A stretch of 60,000 bases of DNA from Diphasiastrum complanatum (lineage: Eukaryota; Streptophyta; Lycopodiopsida; Lycopodiales; Lycopodiaceae), in NCBI GenBank assembly GCA_029204225.1, contig CM055107.1, positions 26,382,572 to 26,442,571 on the forward strand, given 5' to 3'. The notes below the pieces were generated by a model, which was not told the origin of the DNA, searched no databases, and saw only the letters and a program-made list of their open reading frames with translations. The position numbers and the translations under genes were made by a program. Positions 1 to 11,504 of the stretch are shown here, one piece after another; within the stretch, counting starts at the first letter, position 1; each line of letters starts with the position of its first letter.

Positions 1-16
1 GTATATTGTTGTAGGT

Positions 17-781
17 TTGGAGGAGAGACCAGCAACACAACAAGATCAATTGAGGTATGACAAGAGGGCCAAGAAGGCTCTACACATGATAAAGATGAAT
101 GTTACCAATGAACTTCTCAAGGAAGTTGGTAAGTGCACATCATCTTTGGAAGCTTGGAATTCATTGAAGAAGCTTTATGAATCCAAGTCTACTTCTAGAG
201 TGTTGACTCTAAGAAGTCAAATCTTTTCTGGTTTGCAAAAGAATTAAGAAAGTCCAAGTACTTTTGTTTTGAGAATGAAAGCATTGAATGATGAGTTAGA
301 TGAAAGCATTAAGGAAGGAGAGCTTATTCAAGTGATTCTTAATGTCTTGTTGGATGCTAATGCTAACATTGTTCAAAGTATTGCTATTCAAAAGACTTTG
401 CCAAGTTTGATGGATCTTCAAGAGATCTTGATCAATGAGGAATATAGGCTTTAAGCAAGAGGTGGATCTACATCGACACTTCAAGAGGATGCTATGTTCA
501 CAAAGGACAAATTCAAGGGCAAAACCAAAAGCAAGTGGCCTAAAGGGCAAGATGAAGTGGATGCTTCTTCAAGTGGCAAAAAGAAGGATAGATCAAAGCT
601 CAAGTGCTTCTATTGTGGCATCAGAGGACACTTTGCAAGTGAGTGCTACAAGAAGACGAGAGATCAAGGAGACAAGCAAGGTAATCTTACTCTTGATGAG
701 GATGGTTTGGATGTGCAAGATGCAAATGATGATGCTTTTGTGATGTCTTCATGTATGCTTGCTAATGGCATATGGAGATGA
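17..781 (+). pseudogene. copia gag remnant with CCHC zinc knuckle
   Basis: Three reading frames together give a copia Gag. Positions 17-247 carry the helical part, including the stretch SLKKLYESKSTSRVLTLRSQ, typical of the plant copia gag domain. A stop at 245 and a frame change near 270 break it, and it continues to 454. The frame at 494-781 holds an intact CCHC knuckle, CFYCGIRGHFASEC, that would bind RNA in the virus-like particle. The start codon lies beyond the left edge. The closest match in the window is the gag at 47404. Confidence 0.8.
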
Positions 782-988
782 CAAGAGGGTGATCTACATG
801 GCCAATGATGGTGAGTGTGCAATCAAAGGGATTGGCACAATTCCTATTTTTCTCTCTACAAATAGGAATGTTCATTTGGAGATGGGACACCTCAACTTCA
901 AGTCATTGGAGGTAATGGCAAGGAAGAAGGTTGTGATTGGTCTTCCAAGTTCCTAAATAATGACAAGCATGTTTGTGAGTCTTGTGCT
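759..988 (+). pseudogene. protease / GAG-pre-integrase remnant
   Basis: The frame at 759-956 reads from the end of a retropepsin region straight into the GAG-pre-integrase motif MGHLNFKSLEVMARKK. The protease active site Asp-Ser/Thr-Gly is absent. Comparison with the minus-strand relative, which keeps about 60 more codons here (43782-44009), shows an internal deletion near 875. A stop at 954 and a frame change separate this from the integrase frame. Confidence 0.65.
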
Positions 989-2332
989 TTGTCTAAGTCA
1001 CATAGACTACCTTATACTAGATCTATTTCTAGATCTACAAAGCCTTTTCAACTTGTACATTCGGATATTCATGGATTTACTACAATTAGCAATAGTGGAG
1101 CTAAGATGTATGTAACATCCATTGATGATTTTAGTAGATTTTGTTGGATATATCTACTAAAGAGCAAGGATGAAGTGTATGATGTCTTTGTCAAGTTCAA
1201 GAATGCAAGGGAGAACCAATTCTCTTCAAAGATCAAGTGCTTGAGAGGTGACAATGGTGGTGAGTACATATCTAACAAGTTCAAGGCCTTTTGTGATGAG
1301 CATGGGATCAAGAGGGAGTATACAACATCAAGGACACCACAACAAAATGGAGTGGCTGAAAGGAAGAATAGAACTTTATGTGAAAGTGCTAAAGCTATGA
1401 GGTTAAGTGCTAATCTTGACAAACCATTTTGGGATCAAGCTTTGTTGTGTGCCAGTTTCTTGTGCAATAGGTGGCCGAGTGCTATTTTGGATGGAAGGAC
1501 ACCTTTTGAGATGCTATTCAAGAGGAGGCCAAGTGTCAACTTTCTAAGAACCTTTGGATGCACATGCTATGTCAACATTACTCTTGATGATAGGACCAAG
1601 GAGGATCCATCTTCAAGAAGAGGTATTTTTGTTGGATATGGTGAGGTGAGTAAAGCCTACAAGGTTTACATTCCTTCTACTAACAAAGTGATTGTTGGTA
1701 GAGATGTCATTTTTGATGAGGGAAACATTCCAAAGGTGTCTTCAAGCATGATTGATGGTAAAGTAGATGGATCTAACATTCTTGATGTTGATGAGAAGGA
1801 TCCTACTTTGGATGGTGGTGATGATGGACCTTCATCAAGTCAAAAGCCAAGAAGAACATCAAGAGAAAGACAAGTACCTTCAAGGCTCACATATGATCAA
1901 AAGGGTAAGCAAGTAGTTTCTGGAAATTATGTTGCTTTCCTAATCTCTTTGGATGATCCTACAAGTGTAGATCAAGCAAGGAAAGAAGAGGAGTGGATCG
2001 AAGCAATGGATCTTGAGTATCGATCTCTTATGAAGAGTGGAACACCTTTTGGAAGATCTTCTTGTGTACATGGAGCTATGCAAGTGGATGGATGTTGTCT
2101 TGCTGTAAAATTAAGTAATGGATCTGGAAAACAAATTTTGTTCAATGACTTTGATGGTCAAGTTGAAGATCAAGAGGTTGATCTCAAAGTGCTTCAACTA
2201 GTCAAAAGGGAAGTTGGCAATTTGGAGCTAGTCAAGAGCATCAACGGAGAGGTAATTGGCAAGGGTGTTATGGATCTGTTTTTGCAGCATATTGAAGACT
2301 CAAGTAAGGTCAAAGGAGTAGCAAGGAAGTGA
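989..2332 (+). pseudogene. copia integrase, C-terminus fused to non-RT sequence
   Basis: This is a 447-codon open frame. Residues 20-180 are the retroviral-type integrase core with all three catalytic acidic residues in place: Asp26 in VHSDIHGF, Asp88 in RGDNGGEY and Glu124 in NGVAERKN, giving the D,D35E spacing. The core inserts element cDNA into chromosomes. It continues through the usual linker to DLEYRSLMKSGT, where RT should start with a Trp-rich motif. Instead the frame enters unrelated sequence and ends at 2330. It is open but lies inside a defective element. The copy at 42646-43384 on the minus strand is its close relative. Confidence 0.85.
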
Positions 2333-3060
2333 TGTTCAAGTTTACTTGTTCTATCTCATGTTTGAGCAATTTCATGTGGATGTGTGCAAATTGTCAAGAT
2401 ATGGCAAAACTAGCTACATTGGTGAGCATTGTTTTGATGTTGGACTTGTACTAGCATTCTTGGCTGATTTTGTTGATGGAAATGAAGCTATTGGAAGTTC
2501 ATTATATCACTCATCCATGGCTAAGTTCTCAAGTGTTGAGCTACTTGGTGCCAATACTTGGAGATTGTCAATTTTTGGTGAATTCATGGTCATTTTCTTG
2601 TGTCAAGTAGATCTTGAAGATGGACTAGTGCAAACTACTTGGTTTATGGAGTCATGTGGTGCTGGATTTGCATCATTAATGTACTCACCTACTCATGGAT
2701 TTCCAAGGTTTGATGGTTTTTTGTGGCAAGATGAAGATGGAGGCTCATTCATGGAGTATCATGGTGGATACAAGGCAACAAAGGACAAAGGAGGAGGAGA
2801 CATGCAAGCAAAAGTTGATCACTCACATTCATTGTTTGTTTGCTGTATTTTTCCAGAGAGTTCAGAGTTGGAAGCATGGTGGAATCATTTTATTTACATT
2901 CTATTTGATTCTTCATGTTCTAGTCACATTTTTACATGTAAAATTGATGTAAGAAATAGTGAAGCATCCTATTCCCTATATCAATTATGGTTGTTTCTAT
3001 TTTGAGCATTACATGATCATTGAAAAGAGATCTATTCTTAGGAAGAAGATCATTCTTATG
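2040..3060 (+). other. conserved non-RT segment occupying the place of reverse transcriptase
   Basis: After the codons for DLEYRSLMKSGT the sequence no longer resembles RT; no YVDD, KTAFLHG or SLMYL motif occurs. It holds an open frame of 219 codons at 2346-3005. Much the same DNA is present in the minus-strand relative (about 41700-42530), and a diverged part at 4440-4735 precedes a different LTR. The segment is therefore a stable part of the family and not a one-off insertion. I do not recognise any protein in it; recurring strings include QVEDQEVDLKVLQLVKREVG and EAWWNHFIYILFDSSCSS. Confidence 0.7.
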
Positions 3061-3122
3061 ATGGATCAAAGTTCTATTGGCAAAAACTATGCTACGAGCA
3101 TTGGAAGCTAGAAAAGCGAGTT

Positions 3123-3515
3123 TTGAGGTACATCATTGGAACTCGAGATTTTGGCATATTGTATGAGGGATCATCACCTAATCTTTTTGGATTTTCAGAT
3201 TCGGACTATGCTGGAGATGTAATGGATAGGAAATCCATTAGTTCTTATTGTATTTTCATAGGTGATGGAGCTATATCATGGATGTCAAAGAAACAAGCCA
3301 CTATCTCATTGTCATCTAGTGAGGCCGAGTACAAAGCTCTTACACATTGCACAAAGGAGATGGTATGGATCAAAAGGATGATCAAGGATCTTCACTTGCT
3401 GGATTCTTCAGAGAGCCCAATCATCTTTTGTGAGAATCAATCAGCCCAAAGAATGGCATCCAATCTATCTTTCATGCGAGGAGCAAGCATATTGAGATAC
3501 AATATCATTTTGTGA
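3123..3515 (+). pseudogene. copia RNase H fragment
   Basis: A frame of 130 codons matches the RNase H domain that degrades the RNA strand during cDNA synthesis: LRYIIGTRDFGILYEG, then GFSDSDYAGD, ISWMSKKQATISLSSSEAEY and WIKRMIKDL. It ends early after a frame change near 3475. The last part of pol, which should carry KHIEIQYHFVRE, is visible in another frame up to about 3660. The minus-strand relative lacks this core, so the two copies suffered different deletions. Confidence 0.8.
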
Positions 3516-3677
3516 GGGAGCGAGTCATTGCAAAGGAGGTGGAGCTTCAACATGTGTCTTCAAGGGAATGTGTAGCTGATATCTTCACCAAAGCATTGGG
3601 AAAAGACTTGTTCATGAAGTATAGGACTTCACTTGGAGTATTATCAAAGTCTATGCTAAAACTAGTTGAAGAGGGAG

Positions 3678-4325
3678 TGTGAAAGATTCAACTAGTTTCA
3701 TCACATTTTGCAATATTTCCATATTTGGCATATTGAGGCCAAAACTTGTTTTAGACTTAGAGGTTGACTTTTCAAAGTTCATTAGTCTAAATTTCATTTG
3801 AATAAACACTTTTTGAAAGTGTGGGAAAGATAGAATGCGAGTTTGAGTAAATTCAATTTGAATAAGTTGGGTACATCGAATCTAGACCCAAAATTGGTAG
3901 GGTTAGCATTTTGGTGGGAAAGCCAAGTGGCCAAATAGGGTTTGGACCGGCTATAAAAGGATGTAACTCGTGGAGAGAGTTATCTTCTCTCTTCTCTATC
4001 TCATTTCATGCTTATACATGGTTCTCTTGGGTTCTACTATCCATTGGTGCACTATCCTGGTGATTGCTTGCAATTCTATGTGTAGAATGATCTATATTTG
4101 CTATTTTTGGATCCACACGTGTGAAATATAGTAGCTTGCTGGTTTTGTACGGACAACAACAGTACATAATCATTTCATTCAAGTTTGATCAAGTTCTATG
4201 TGTTTGCATCTCAAATTGTGTGTAGATGCTGATTTTTCTACATTGGTGAAATTGGTAGTGTATTTCTCTTTCTAACCAAAGATCATTCAAGTAGATTGGA
4301 TCTTAAGGATCTGAAATCTTTCACA
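3678..4325 (+). repeat. 3' LTR of copy 1 (648 bp)
   Basis: It starts directly after the purine tract GAAGAGGGAG with TGTGAAAGATT and ends in AATCTTTCACA, an 11-bp perfect terminal inverted repeat with TG...CA ends. It matches the two LTRs at 40798-41436 and 44370-45004, which fix both ends independently. The left flank of this insertion is outside the window, so the target duplication (AATTA on the right, 4326-4330) cannot be confirmed. Confidence 0.92.
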
Positions 4326-4748
4326 AATTACACCTATGATAATTCTAAACTCATGTGCTTGTATTGTGGCAAAAGAGGGAATTTTGCCAATGATTGCTAT
4401 AAAAAGAGCAAGCACTTCAAGTGAAGTGAAATATGGAGGAGGCATGCAAGCATTTGTTGATCATTCACATTTATTCCTTGGTTGCTAATGTTTTCTAGAT
4501 ATATCAAAGGTGTAAACATGGAGGAATCTATACATTATGATTCCAAGTTACGATTTATGTTGGTTTTTCATCTTGATATGTAAAATTGATGTAAGAAATA
4601 GTGAAGCATCCAATACGGACACTATTATCTATATCAATCATGAATGTTTCAAATTTGAGCATTACTATAAAGAGGAGGTCTATTCTTAGGATGTAGATCA
4701 TTCTTAAGATGGATCAAAGTAGTGTGATAAAACTAGCTGAAGAGGGAG
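4326..4748 (+). mobile_element. internal remnant of a related copia: zinc-knuckle scrap joined to the non-RT segment
   Basis: The first 110 bases after the LTR encode a CCHC knuckle, CLYCGKRGNFANDC, in the same orientation. The sequence then jumps at about 4435 to a diverged version of the RT-replacing segment (shared string IDVRNSEAS at 4585-4615) and ends in a purine tract at 4739-4748. Copy 1 seems to have inserted in the gag of this older element, which had itself lost everything between gag and the 3' end. Confidence 0.65.
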
Positions 4749-5270
4749 TGTGAAAATTGTCAGCTACTTTTATTGGTTCTATTTGGCAATTTGGAGGCCA
4801 AAGTTGGATTTAAAGTTAACGATACATTTCCTAATAAGACCTAAAAATAGTAATTTTACTATTTTTATTAAGTACTTGGTGGGTCAAGGTTGGATTTGTA
4901 CCTAATGACACTTGGTGATTAGATACATTGAAACTAGTCACTTAAAACTAGGTATGGTAAGTACATGGAAACTACTAATTAGGGCAACATTTGACAAGTG
5001 GCCAAATGACATTATTTTTGCAATAAATAGTTGTACCTACATGGAGAAACTTATGAAATGTTCTTTCTATTGTTGGAAAACTTTCTTGTTCTTTCCTCTT
5101 ATCTTCTTGTATCTCTTCTCTCTTGATAGTGGTGATTTTAGTGTGTAGAATGCATCTAAACTTGTATGGAATTATTTCACATGTGTGAGGACTATTGTAC
5201 AGCTATTTTAGTAATGAAATGGATAGTAGGCAATTGGATTTTATCAATTAATGTGCATTTTTCATGTTTT
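4749..5270 (+). repeat. LTR of the related element, right end uncertain
   Basis: TGTGAAAATTGTCAGC follows a purine tract GAAGAGGGAG. The body shares scattered blocks with the copy 1 LTR, including one around CACATGTGTGAGG (5175-5190), but the two differ widely. I could not find a matching AATTTTCACA end, so the right boundary is only approximate. Confidence 0.5.
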
Positions 5271-5624
5271 TATTATTATGCTAGAAGTGTTGCAATCATC
5301 AAGTCAGATTGACTCTTGTAACTACTTGTTTTTTTATTAGTTATATGTTTGATATCTTTACACATAAGTTAGATGTTGTAATTATAACAAGCTTGCTTAG
5401 TCAGCCTTAAATATGATTGTAGTCAAAAAGTAATATGCAAAGACATGTAACTAATTTTTTCAATATCAACTAGTGAACAGGGCGGGCAAACATTTTAAAC
5501 TTCCCTCCTCTTCCTCCCCCATCGTGTCTCCCCACATAAATAGGGATTTTGGATACCGTCATGCTTGCCTGAGCATGACCGGGCAACGTGACCTGCCCTG
5601 AAACATTTGAGAGGGGGAAGTTTG
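5271..5624. other. non-coding, nothing recognised
   Basis: AT-rich DNA turning GC-richer from 5475. Short open frames on the minus strand are not supported by any motif. Confidence 0.4.
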
Positions 5625-5707
5625 AAAATAATAGTGTCATAGGGCAGCTCACGCTGCCCATCACAGTGTGACAGGCAGTGTGAGCTGCCTTGTGACACTA
5701 TTATTTT
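5625..5707. repeat. long near-perfect hairpin (34-bp arms, 15-nt loop)
   Basis: The left arm at 5625-5658 and the right arm at 5674-5707 are reverse complements with only three mismatches in 34. The loop itself contains the palindrome TCACAGTGTGA. RNA from either strand would fold into a tight stem. It resembles a foldback transposon or a small-RNA hairpin precursor; nothing nearby decides between them. Confidence 0.8.
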
Positions 5708-7569
5708 AATCAATATAGACATGTCAACCTTTAGCTCATAACTTATCAATTCATTATGACCTTTCCATGTTCACCATTGTAGGTTTGTTTATACAAGTCG
5801 CATTTTGCTAGTATAAGAAATGCTCATCAAAATAGACCAATTGCTAAAAGCATATAATCTCTTGGCATGTTTTCAAATCATTAACTCCACATAATTTCTT
5901 TGCAAGGTTTAAGGTTCCATTTTCCATCTTCAATTATATTTTTGAAAACTGAAGTCATTTCAACATCAACTTGGAGGGTTAAAGTGTGGCTTCAAATCAA
6001 GTGTATGACTTTGACTAGTACGTAAAGCTTAACAAGCAATTATCATATACCAATAAAGCACAAATAACATACATGTCTGTTTAACTACATACAAATGTAT
6101 TCTAGCTCAACAATGAAACAAATAAGCTTTCAAGTGCCAAACTAGTTGTCTTATCTAAATTCATCAAAATAGCATGGCTAGTTTTACTTCCTAAGATGAT
6201 TATTTTTTTTTTAATGAAGCAAGAAATGTATCCGCTAGGTACAATATGCGATTTTAACAAAATTGTATCATCAAGATTGTATAGTTGAGCATGCCTTGTT
6301 AAAGAAAATTGTCCCCATTAGCTTGTATGTACTTGTATTGACCACTTGAACATCCCATTAAAGAAATTGAAATATGAGTTAGAAGAAAAAATAATGGGAT
6401 AACCATATATGTAAATTCCTCAATATGGTAAACTTAAAGCATGGTAAGTCATGGTTCTAATTACCACCAAAAGATTGCAAGAAAAGGGATTATTGGGCCA
6501 TAGAAATTTTTTTCCTTAATGAGGTGTCCAACAAAAACTTGCAAAAGATATATCAATCCTTGATGTACAAACAAGACATATTCCATGACTTGGTACTTTG
6601 TGGAATCCATTCTCACCACAGATGCAAAAGTTGTTATATTGGTTGAAAAAGTGTGGCCTAGAGGTAAACGATGAATTCAACTTCCAAGTATAGTGACATG
6701 TTTCCATATTTTTGTTGCATTTGGTGTTTGTTTTTATTTCTATGTTTGTTGAGACTAGTTTCAAATTTATGTTTTTTTTGTTCTCTCTTTTATAATCTTC
6801 ACTCAAAATTTTTGGTAAAGGAGCCTTGAAGGAATGCAAGTTGACATATTGCCCATGGTGGACATATTTCAAGTGTAGAACTTGCCCTACCGCATAGACT
6901 AAACAATTTGGTTTACAAGAGAAAGGTAGACCGGTGGTAGAAGATTCAAGTGATAAGATGGCTCATAGTATGACATCCAAGCCTTTGACAATAATGGATA
7001 TTGAAACTCCAATTTTAATATCTGAAATCAAATGAACAAAAAAAAAAGATAAGAAAAGTGGTCACAACAATACAAAATTAGAAAGCCAAAAATTGCAATA
7101 ACACCTTTAAAGTGGCATCAAGAACATTATGAGTAACCAAAGTGAAGGCAATTGATGTAACTTTCAAATTTTTGTCTTTTGTCGAGTTCATCATAGGTGA
7201 TGTGATTCACATTTGAGATACTTTGTCTCATGGTGAGAGTTCTAATGATCATTGTCACATACATTAGTTTCTAGAAAGTCATTCTTAGCTACAAAGAATG
7301 AGGAACGATATCACAACTAATAATCAATTTTTTTAATTTCCATCCAAATCCAATGTCTTACTTGTCTTGATCATGTTAAGAGATGTAGACCATAAGGCCA
7401 ATCACATCAAGAGGTGTAAATCATTTGGCCCAATTATATTGAGTGCAAATCTTGAGTTTCAATCAATGATGAGAGGTGTAATCCATGGGGCTAATCGATT
7501 TAGAGAATGTGATATGCAAGAACTCGAGTCACTACTATATGGAAGTGAAGTCACTACATATAGCCTTTT
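5708..7569. other. AT-rich non-coding stretch
   Basis: No open frame longer than about 120 codons, no copia motif and no intron-bounded exon could be supported. Short open frames at 6516-6872 (-) and 7367-7573 (+) show no recognisable domain. The far right may belong to the LTR that ends at 7907. Confidence 0.45.
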
Positions 7570-7907
7570 TTAGAGAGAATGAATTTTTTTGACTTAGATA
7601 GTCATTGTTGCATTCTCTCTCTACCCAAGAGCTAGCAATTTTTCTCTCTCTACTCGAGAGCAAGGTACTTAGTTTGCTCTCTCATAGTGAAGTTTACTTA
7701 GGCTTTTTTCATGTGGATGTAAGAAACTTTCTTGACTTTGGATGATATCATAACTCATGTATGATTGAGCTCTTGCCTAGATTCAAAGTGTGTAACATAG
7801 CTCCTAAAATCCTAGTTGATCCATCTATCTTCGATCAAATGTGCAATCTCACATGCATGTAGGTCGTGTTAGACCTTTGCAACATCCTCAAATGTGCATT
7901 TTTAACA
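7570..7907 (+). repeat. 3' part of a 5' LTR
   Basis: It ends TTTTTAACA immediately before a tRNA-Met primer site. The CT-rich block at 7600-7700 with CTCGAGAGC resembles a similar block at 38150-38220. The left end of the LTR was not found. Confidence 0.55.
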
Positions 7908-7920
7908 TGGTATCAGAGCT
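7908..7920 (+). other. primer binding site, initiator tRNA-Met type
   Basis: TGGTATCAGAGCT directly follows the CA-ended LTR. This is the standard plant copia minus-strand primer site. About 125 bases of leader follow before another element interrupts at 8045. Confidence 0.8.
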
Positions 7921-8062
7921 ATATCCATGCATGCTTGAATTTAGTTCATCATAAAGCTACTTTTGATGTGAAAAATCTAGGTTTGAGAGTGCTCTTGGAT
8001 CTCAAGTGTGTACTAGCTTCAAATTGGCTAATGGTAGCTAGATTGCTGGAAATGGTGAACTC

Positions 8063-9025
8063 ATGCAACCATTCCTTGCTGTTGCATCAGAAAATGAAGA
8101 TCAACTCTGGCACAAAAGAATGTATTATTTGAACATGAGAAGCCTCTATGAGTTGAGCAGAAAAGACATTGTGATATGTCTAAAGATATCCAGACTAGAC
8201 ATCGACTTTTGTGAAGCCTGCCAAAAAGGCAAAAAGCATCAAAGTCCATTTATACATGAAGGAAAGAGAGCCAAGGAAGTACTTGAGCTCGTCCATTCAG
8301 ATGTCTCTGGGCCAATGAAAGTTGATTCGCACTCGAGATCAAGGTACTTCTTGACATTCATTGATGATTACAGCCAAATGATGATGATCTATTATTTAAA
8401 GAAGAAATTTGAAGTGTTTGACTCTTTCAAGAAGTTCGTGGCATTCACAGAGAGACACACTATACAAAAAAGTGCAGATCGTCAAATTTGACAATGGAGG
8501 TGAGTACAAGAGCAAGGAGTTTTCAAATTTATGCCAAATAAGATATAGAGCATCAATTCACTCATGCATACACACCCAAACATAATGTTGTCGCATAAAG
8601 AAGAAACATGACACTAGTCGAATGAGCCATATGCATGATGGCACAGGCTCAATTGTTGAGTCAATTTTGGACTGAGGCAATAGCTGCAGCAGTACACCTG
8701 TAGAACAGATCAACAAAGACAATTTTGGAGAATAAAATATCGTATGAAATGTGGACAAGCAAGAGGCCCAATCTGTCATACATGCGTGTGTTCGAATGTG
8801 CAACATAAAAGCACATACCAAAAAAACAAACTCGATGAAAAGTCAGAGCAAACAGTCATGGTCGGATACTCGAACGGATCACAGGTCTACAGACTCTATC
8901 ACACAACCATGAAAAAAGTTGTGTCGAGTCGAGATGTGAAGTTCAACGAATCCAAATTTCTAGGATTGAAGGAAGACAGAGGCCATGAGATTTTCATACT
9001 ACTACCAATTCAAGAGGGAGATTGA
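8063..9025 (+). pseudogene. element J GAG-pre-integrase and integrase
   Basis: The frame at 8063-8491 carries ENEDQLWHKRMYYLN and an H-x-C-x2-C type region ending EACQKGK, then LVHSDVSGPM with the first catalytic Asp. A frameshift near 8465 precedes the second motif (DNGGEY near 8490). The third motif NGVAERKN is degraded, with a stop where the catalytic Glu should be (about 8597). The C-terminal linker SSRDVKFNESKF is in the frame 8744-9025. The protein cannot be active. Confidence 0.8.
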
Positions 9026-9286
9026 GGCCAAACATCAGATCAGAGCATTGAGCCCTAGACTCCTGAGTAGCAGGAAGCTGAAGATCAACCTGAGAAAGAT
9101 GAAATAATTGAGCAGTGACAAACGGGACCTAGACGGTCAACAAGACAAAGAAGACCTCCACAACGATACACTGACAATCTTCAATGGAGCAAAGATACAT
9201 AGTTTGAATTTTGCAAATTCACTGAAGAATCAAATACATATCAGGAAGCTATCTAGATTCCAGAAGGAGAATTTTGGAAGTAGGGA

Positions 9287-10100
9287 ATGTTAGAAGAGAT
9301 CGAGTCGATGAGGTCCAATGAGGCGTGGACACTCGAGCCACTTCCCAAAGACAAAATAATCGTTGACTACAAATGGGTATACAAAAGAAAAGTCAAATCA
9401 GATGGCGCTGTCAGATGCTACAAGGCCAGACTTGTGGCCAAGGGCTACACACAAATATATGACATCGACTATTTGGATACGTACTCACCAATGGTCAAAA
9501 TGGTGAGCGTTCGATTGCTCCTCGCATACGCAGCACAATACAATATGGAGATACACCAGATTGATGTGAAGACAGCCTTTTTCCATGGAGATCTAGAGGA
9601 AGAAATCTCCATGAAGCAGCTTGAAGGATTCGAAGACCTCGACAATCCACAATATGTTTGTCGGTTACAATAATGTATTTATGGTCTGAAGCAAGCATCA
9701 CAAGCTTGGTGCAAGAAGCTCGACAATCTTCTGAAGTATCTAGCCTTCGCTCCTACTCAACCAAACTGCAATGTATATATAAAAAGAGTAGGAAGAAGTT
9801 TTGTGATTTTGACTATTTTTGTGGACGATTCCCTAGGAAACTCCTTGATACTAATTAAAAAAAGAAGAGTCAGATATTTGTAAGTTATGAAATCAGAAAT
9901 CTGGGAGAAACAACTAAATGTCTTGGACTGGAGATCAAAAAGGATCAAATCAGAGGAGTATTGCATTTGAGTTAATCTGAATACGCCAAAAGGGTGCTGA
10001 AGCAGTAGCGAATGATGGACTACAAAGAAAATGCCACACCAATGATAGTTGGAGCCAGACTGACAAAGAAAGATTGCCCGAACACGGATGAGAAGAGATA
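9287..10100 (+). pseudogene. element J reverse transcriptase
   Basis: Positions 9287-9673 encode the RT N-terminal half, with [30 protein letters not shown] and DVKTAFFHGDLEEEISM. A stop at 9671 and further frame changes follow. The YVDD motif is degraded to a stretch reading IFVDDSL at about 9810. RT would copy the element RNA into cDNA. Confidence 0.8.
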
Positions 10101-10104
10101 GAGG

Positions 10105-10713
10105 ATGGAAGGTATTCCATACCAAAACCTGATCGGTAGTCTGATGTACCTTGCAATCTGTACCAGACCTGACTTGGCCTTCTCTGTCTATGCATTGAGC
10201 CAATTCTCTTCGAATCCTGGCATGGCGCATTGGCAAATGGCAAAACGAATTTTGCAATATCTAAAGGGCACCCGAAATATGGGATTGAACTACAAAGCAG
10301 ACAAAGAAGAAAAATTGTTCGAGCTGCAATACTATAGTGATGCAAGCTGGGCAAGCTACAAAGATGACAACAAATCAGTAATAGGAGGATGTAGCATCAA
10401 ATGTGGCAAATGAGGTGGTATGGTTGAGATGATGTTAGATGCAATTGGCATACAGCAAAGAGAACCATGCACCATGATGATGGATTCACAGAGTGCCATA
10501 AACCTATCTCAGAATCCAATCTTCCATTCAAAAATCAAACACATTCCCCTTAAGTACCATCACATTCGAGACCTGATCTCGAAAGGAGAGCTGAGTATTC
10601 AACACATAAAGTCAAGGGACATGGTTGCAGATTTGCTCACGAAGCTGCTCAACAAACCATTGTTCGAAAAACAAAGAAGAGCAATGGGGCTGAACAAACA
10701 CAACAAAGGTTAA
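10105..10713 (+). pseudogene. element J RT thumb and RNase H
   Basis: Positions 10105-10413 encode IPYQNLIGSLMYLAICTRPDLAF and YYSDASWASYKDD. A stop at 10411 marks a deletion that removed the RNase H core (the WSSKKQ and SEAEY region). The frame at 10420-10713 resumes with MMMDSQSAINLSQNPIFHSK and ends normally at the element's 3' purine tract. Confidence 0.82.
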
Positions 10714-10728
10714 ACGTTCAACAGGGAG

Positions 10729-11430
10729 TGTTGAAAATGGTGAACTCATGCAACCATTCCCTAGTGTTTTTTGTAGACAAAACAAAGGCCGAAAGAAAAA
10801 TGTTCATTTTTGCAACTATGTGTTTGACTAATCGAACGCAAGACTTTTGACGTTCGTCCCAACAGCCAAACAATGAAGATGCCCGAACAGAAAACATGAA
10901 GTGAAGTAAAACAATTCGATCTGATAGTTGGCAGCTCGGGCAGCTCGACGGGCGTGGAGCCTTGAACTACCACTCTCAGCCGCCAAGGGCCACATCATCA
11001 GTGGACAACTAACTAATAGTTTAGGATTAAGCATGTCTTGTAAATTGTTACTTAGTGACTCACAAATTTATCTCATATATAATAATAAAATAGGATGAAC
11101 AACGGAAGAGAGAGAGAGAGGAGAGACGTAGCAAAAGGAAGAATAAATACTCACATAAAAACACTATGAGCCATGCATGAAAGTCTGCCAACGAGCAAAA
11201 CATAGCGTATTGGTGAGAGGAGTGATAGGCCGCCAATGAGCGAGTCACTGATCAACTCACTCATAAAGAAAATACAAAATGCAATTGTTCTCTTCTCTCG
11301 ATCTCTCATCATTCATGTCGTTTGTTTTGATAAGAATGATTTTGTGTCAGTGGCCGATAGTCATTTGCTTAGGTTCCTGAATTAATTTTGCAAGCCAGCC
11401 CAAATAGATGGCAAAAACCAGGTGTCGACA
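10729..11430 (+). repeat. 3' LTR of element J
   Basis: It starts TGTTGAAAATGG after the tract ACAGGGAG and is assigned to end in GGTGTCGACA. The start is homologous to the minus-strand LTR at 20929-21778. The right end is by TG...CA pattern only, and no clean 5-bp duplication with the left flank is seen. Confidence 0.6.
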
Positions 11431-11504
11431 AGATCAAGATCCATGTCTGCCGAAACCAAAAACGTCGTAAAAATCTACATAGATTTGGTTGTTTCTTTGG
11501 ATTA

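Larger units (their letters stand above)
1..4325 (+). mobile_element. Copia-type LTR element lacking reverse transcriptase (copy 1), 5' end outside window
   Basis: The order on the + strand is gag, a protease remnant, integrase, a foreign segment of about 1 kb, RNase H, a purine tract at 3668-3677 and a 3' LTR, which is Ty1/copia order except that no reverse transcriptase motif is present. The 5' LTR and the first gag codons lie left of the window. A complete relative sits at 40798-45004 on the minus strand and shares both the LTR sequence and the foreign segment. The copy is dead: gag is frameshifted, the protease is deleted, and RNase H is cut off. Confidence 0.88.
8045..11430 (+). mobile_element. 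copia element J (+), gag and protease deleted
   Basis: It opens with TGCTGGAAATGGTGAACTC, close to the start of its 3' LTR (TGTTGAAAATGGTGAACTC at 10729). It looks like the first 30 or so bases of a 5' LTR joined by deletion to the GAG-pre-integrase region. Integrase, RT, RNase H and a 3' LTR then follow in copia order. It belongs to the same family as the elements at 29238-33916 (+) and 20929-22502 (-). Confidence 0.8.

Noticed and set aside
1069-1422. 117-codon minus-strand frame
   Set aside because: Antisense shadow of the integrase core, which has the catalytic motifs.
2346-3005. 219-codon frame in the RT-replacing segment as a captured host gene
   Set aside because: The frame is broken in the other copies and no domain is recognisable, so I describe the segment but do not call a gene.
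9757-10257. 166-codon minus-strand frame
   Set aside because: Antisense of RT and RNase H of element J.
8045-11430. Clean target duplication around element J
   Set aside because: Left flank ends AGAT and right flank starts AGATC, but the alignment is not a convincing 5-bp duplication.
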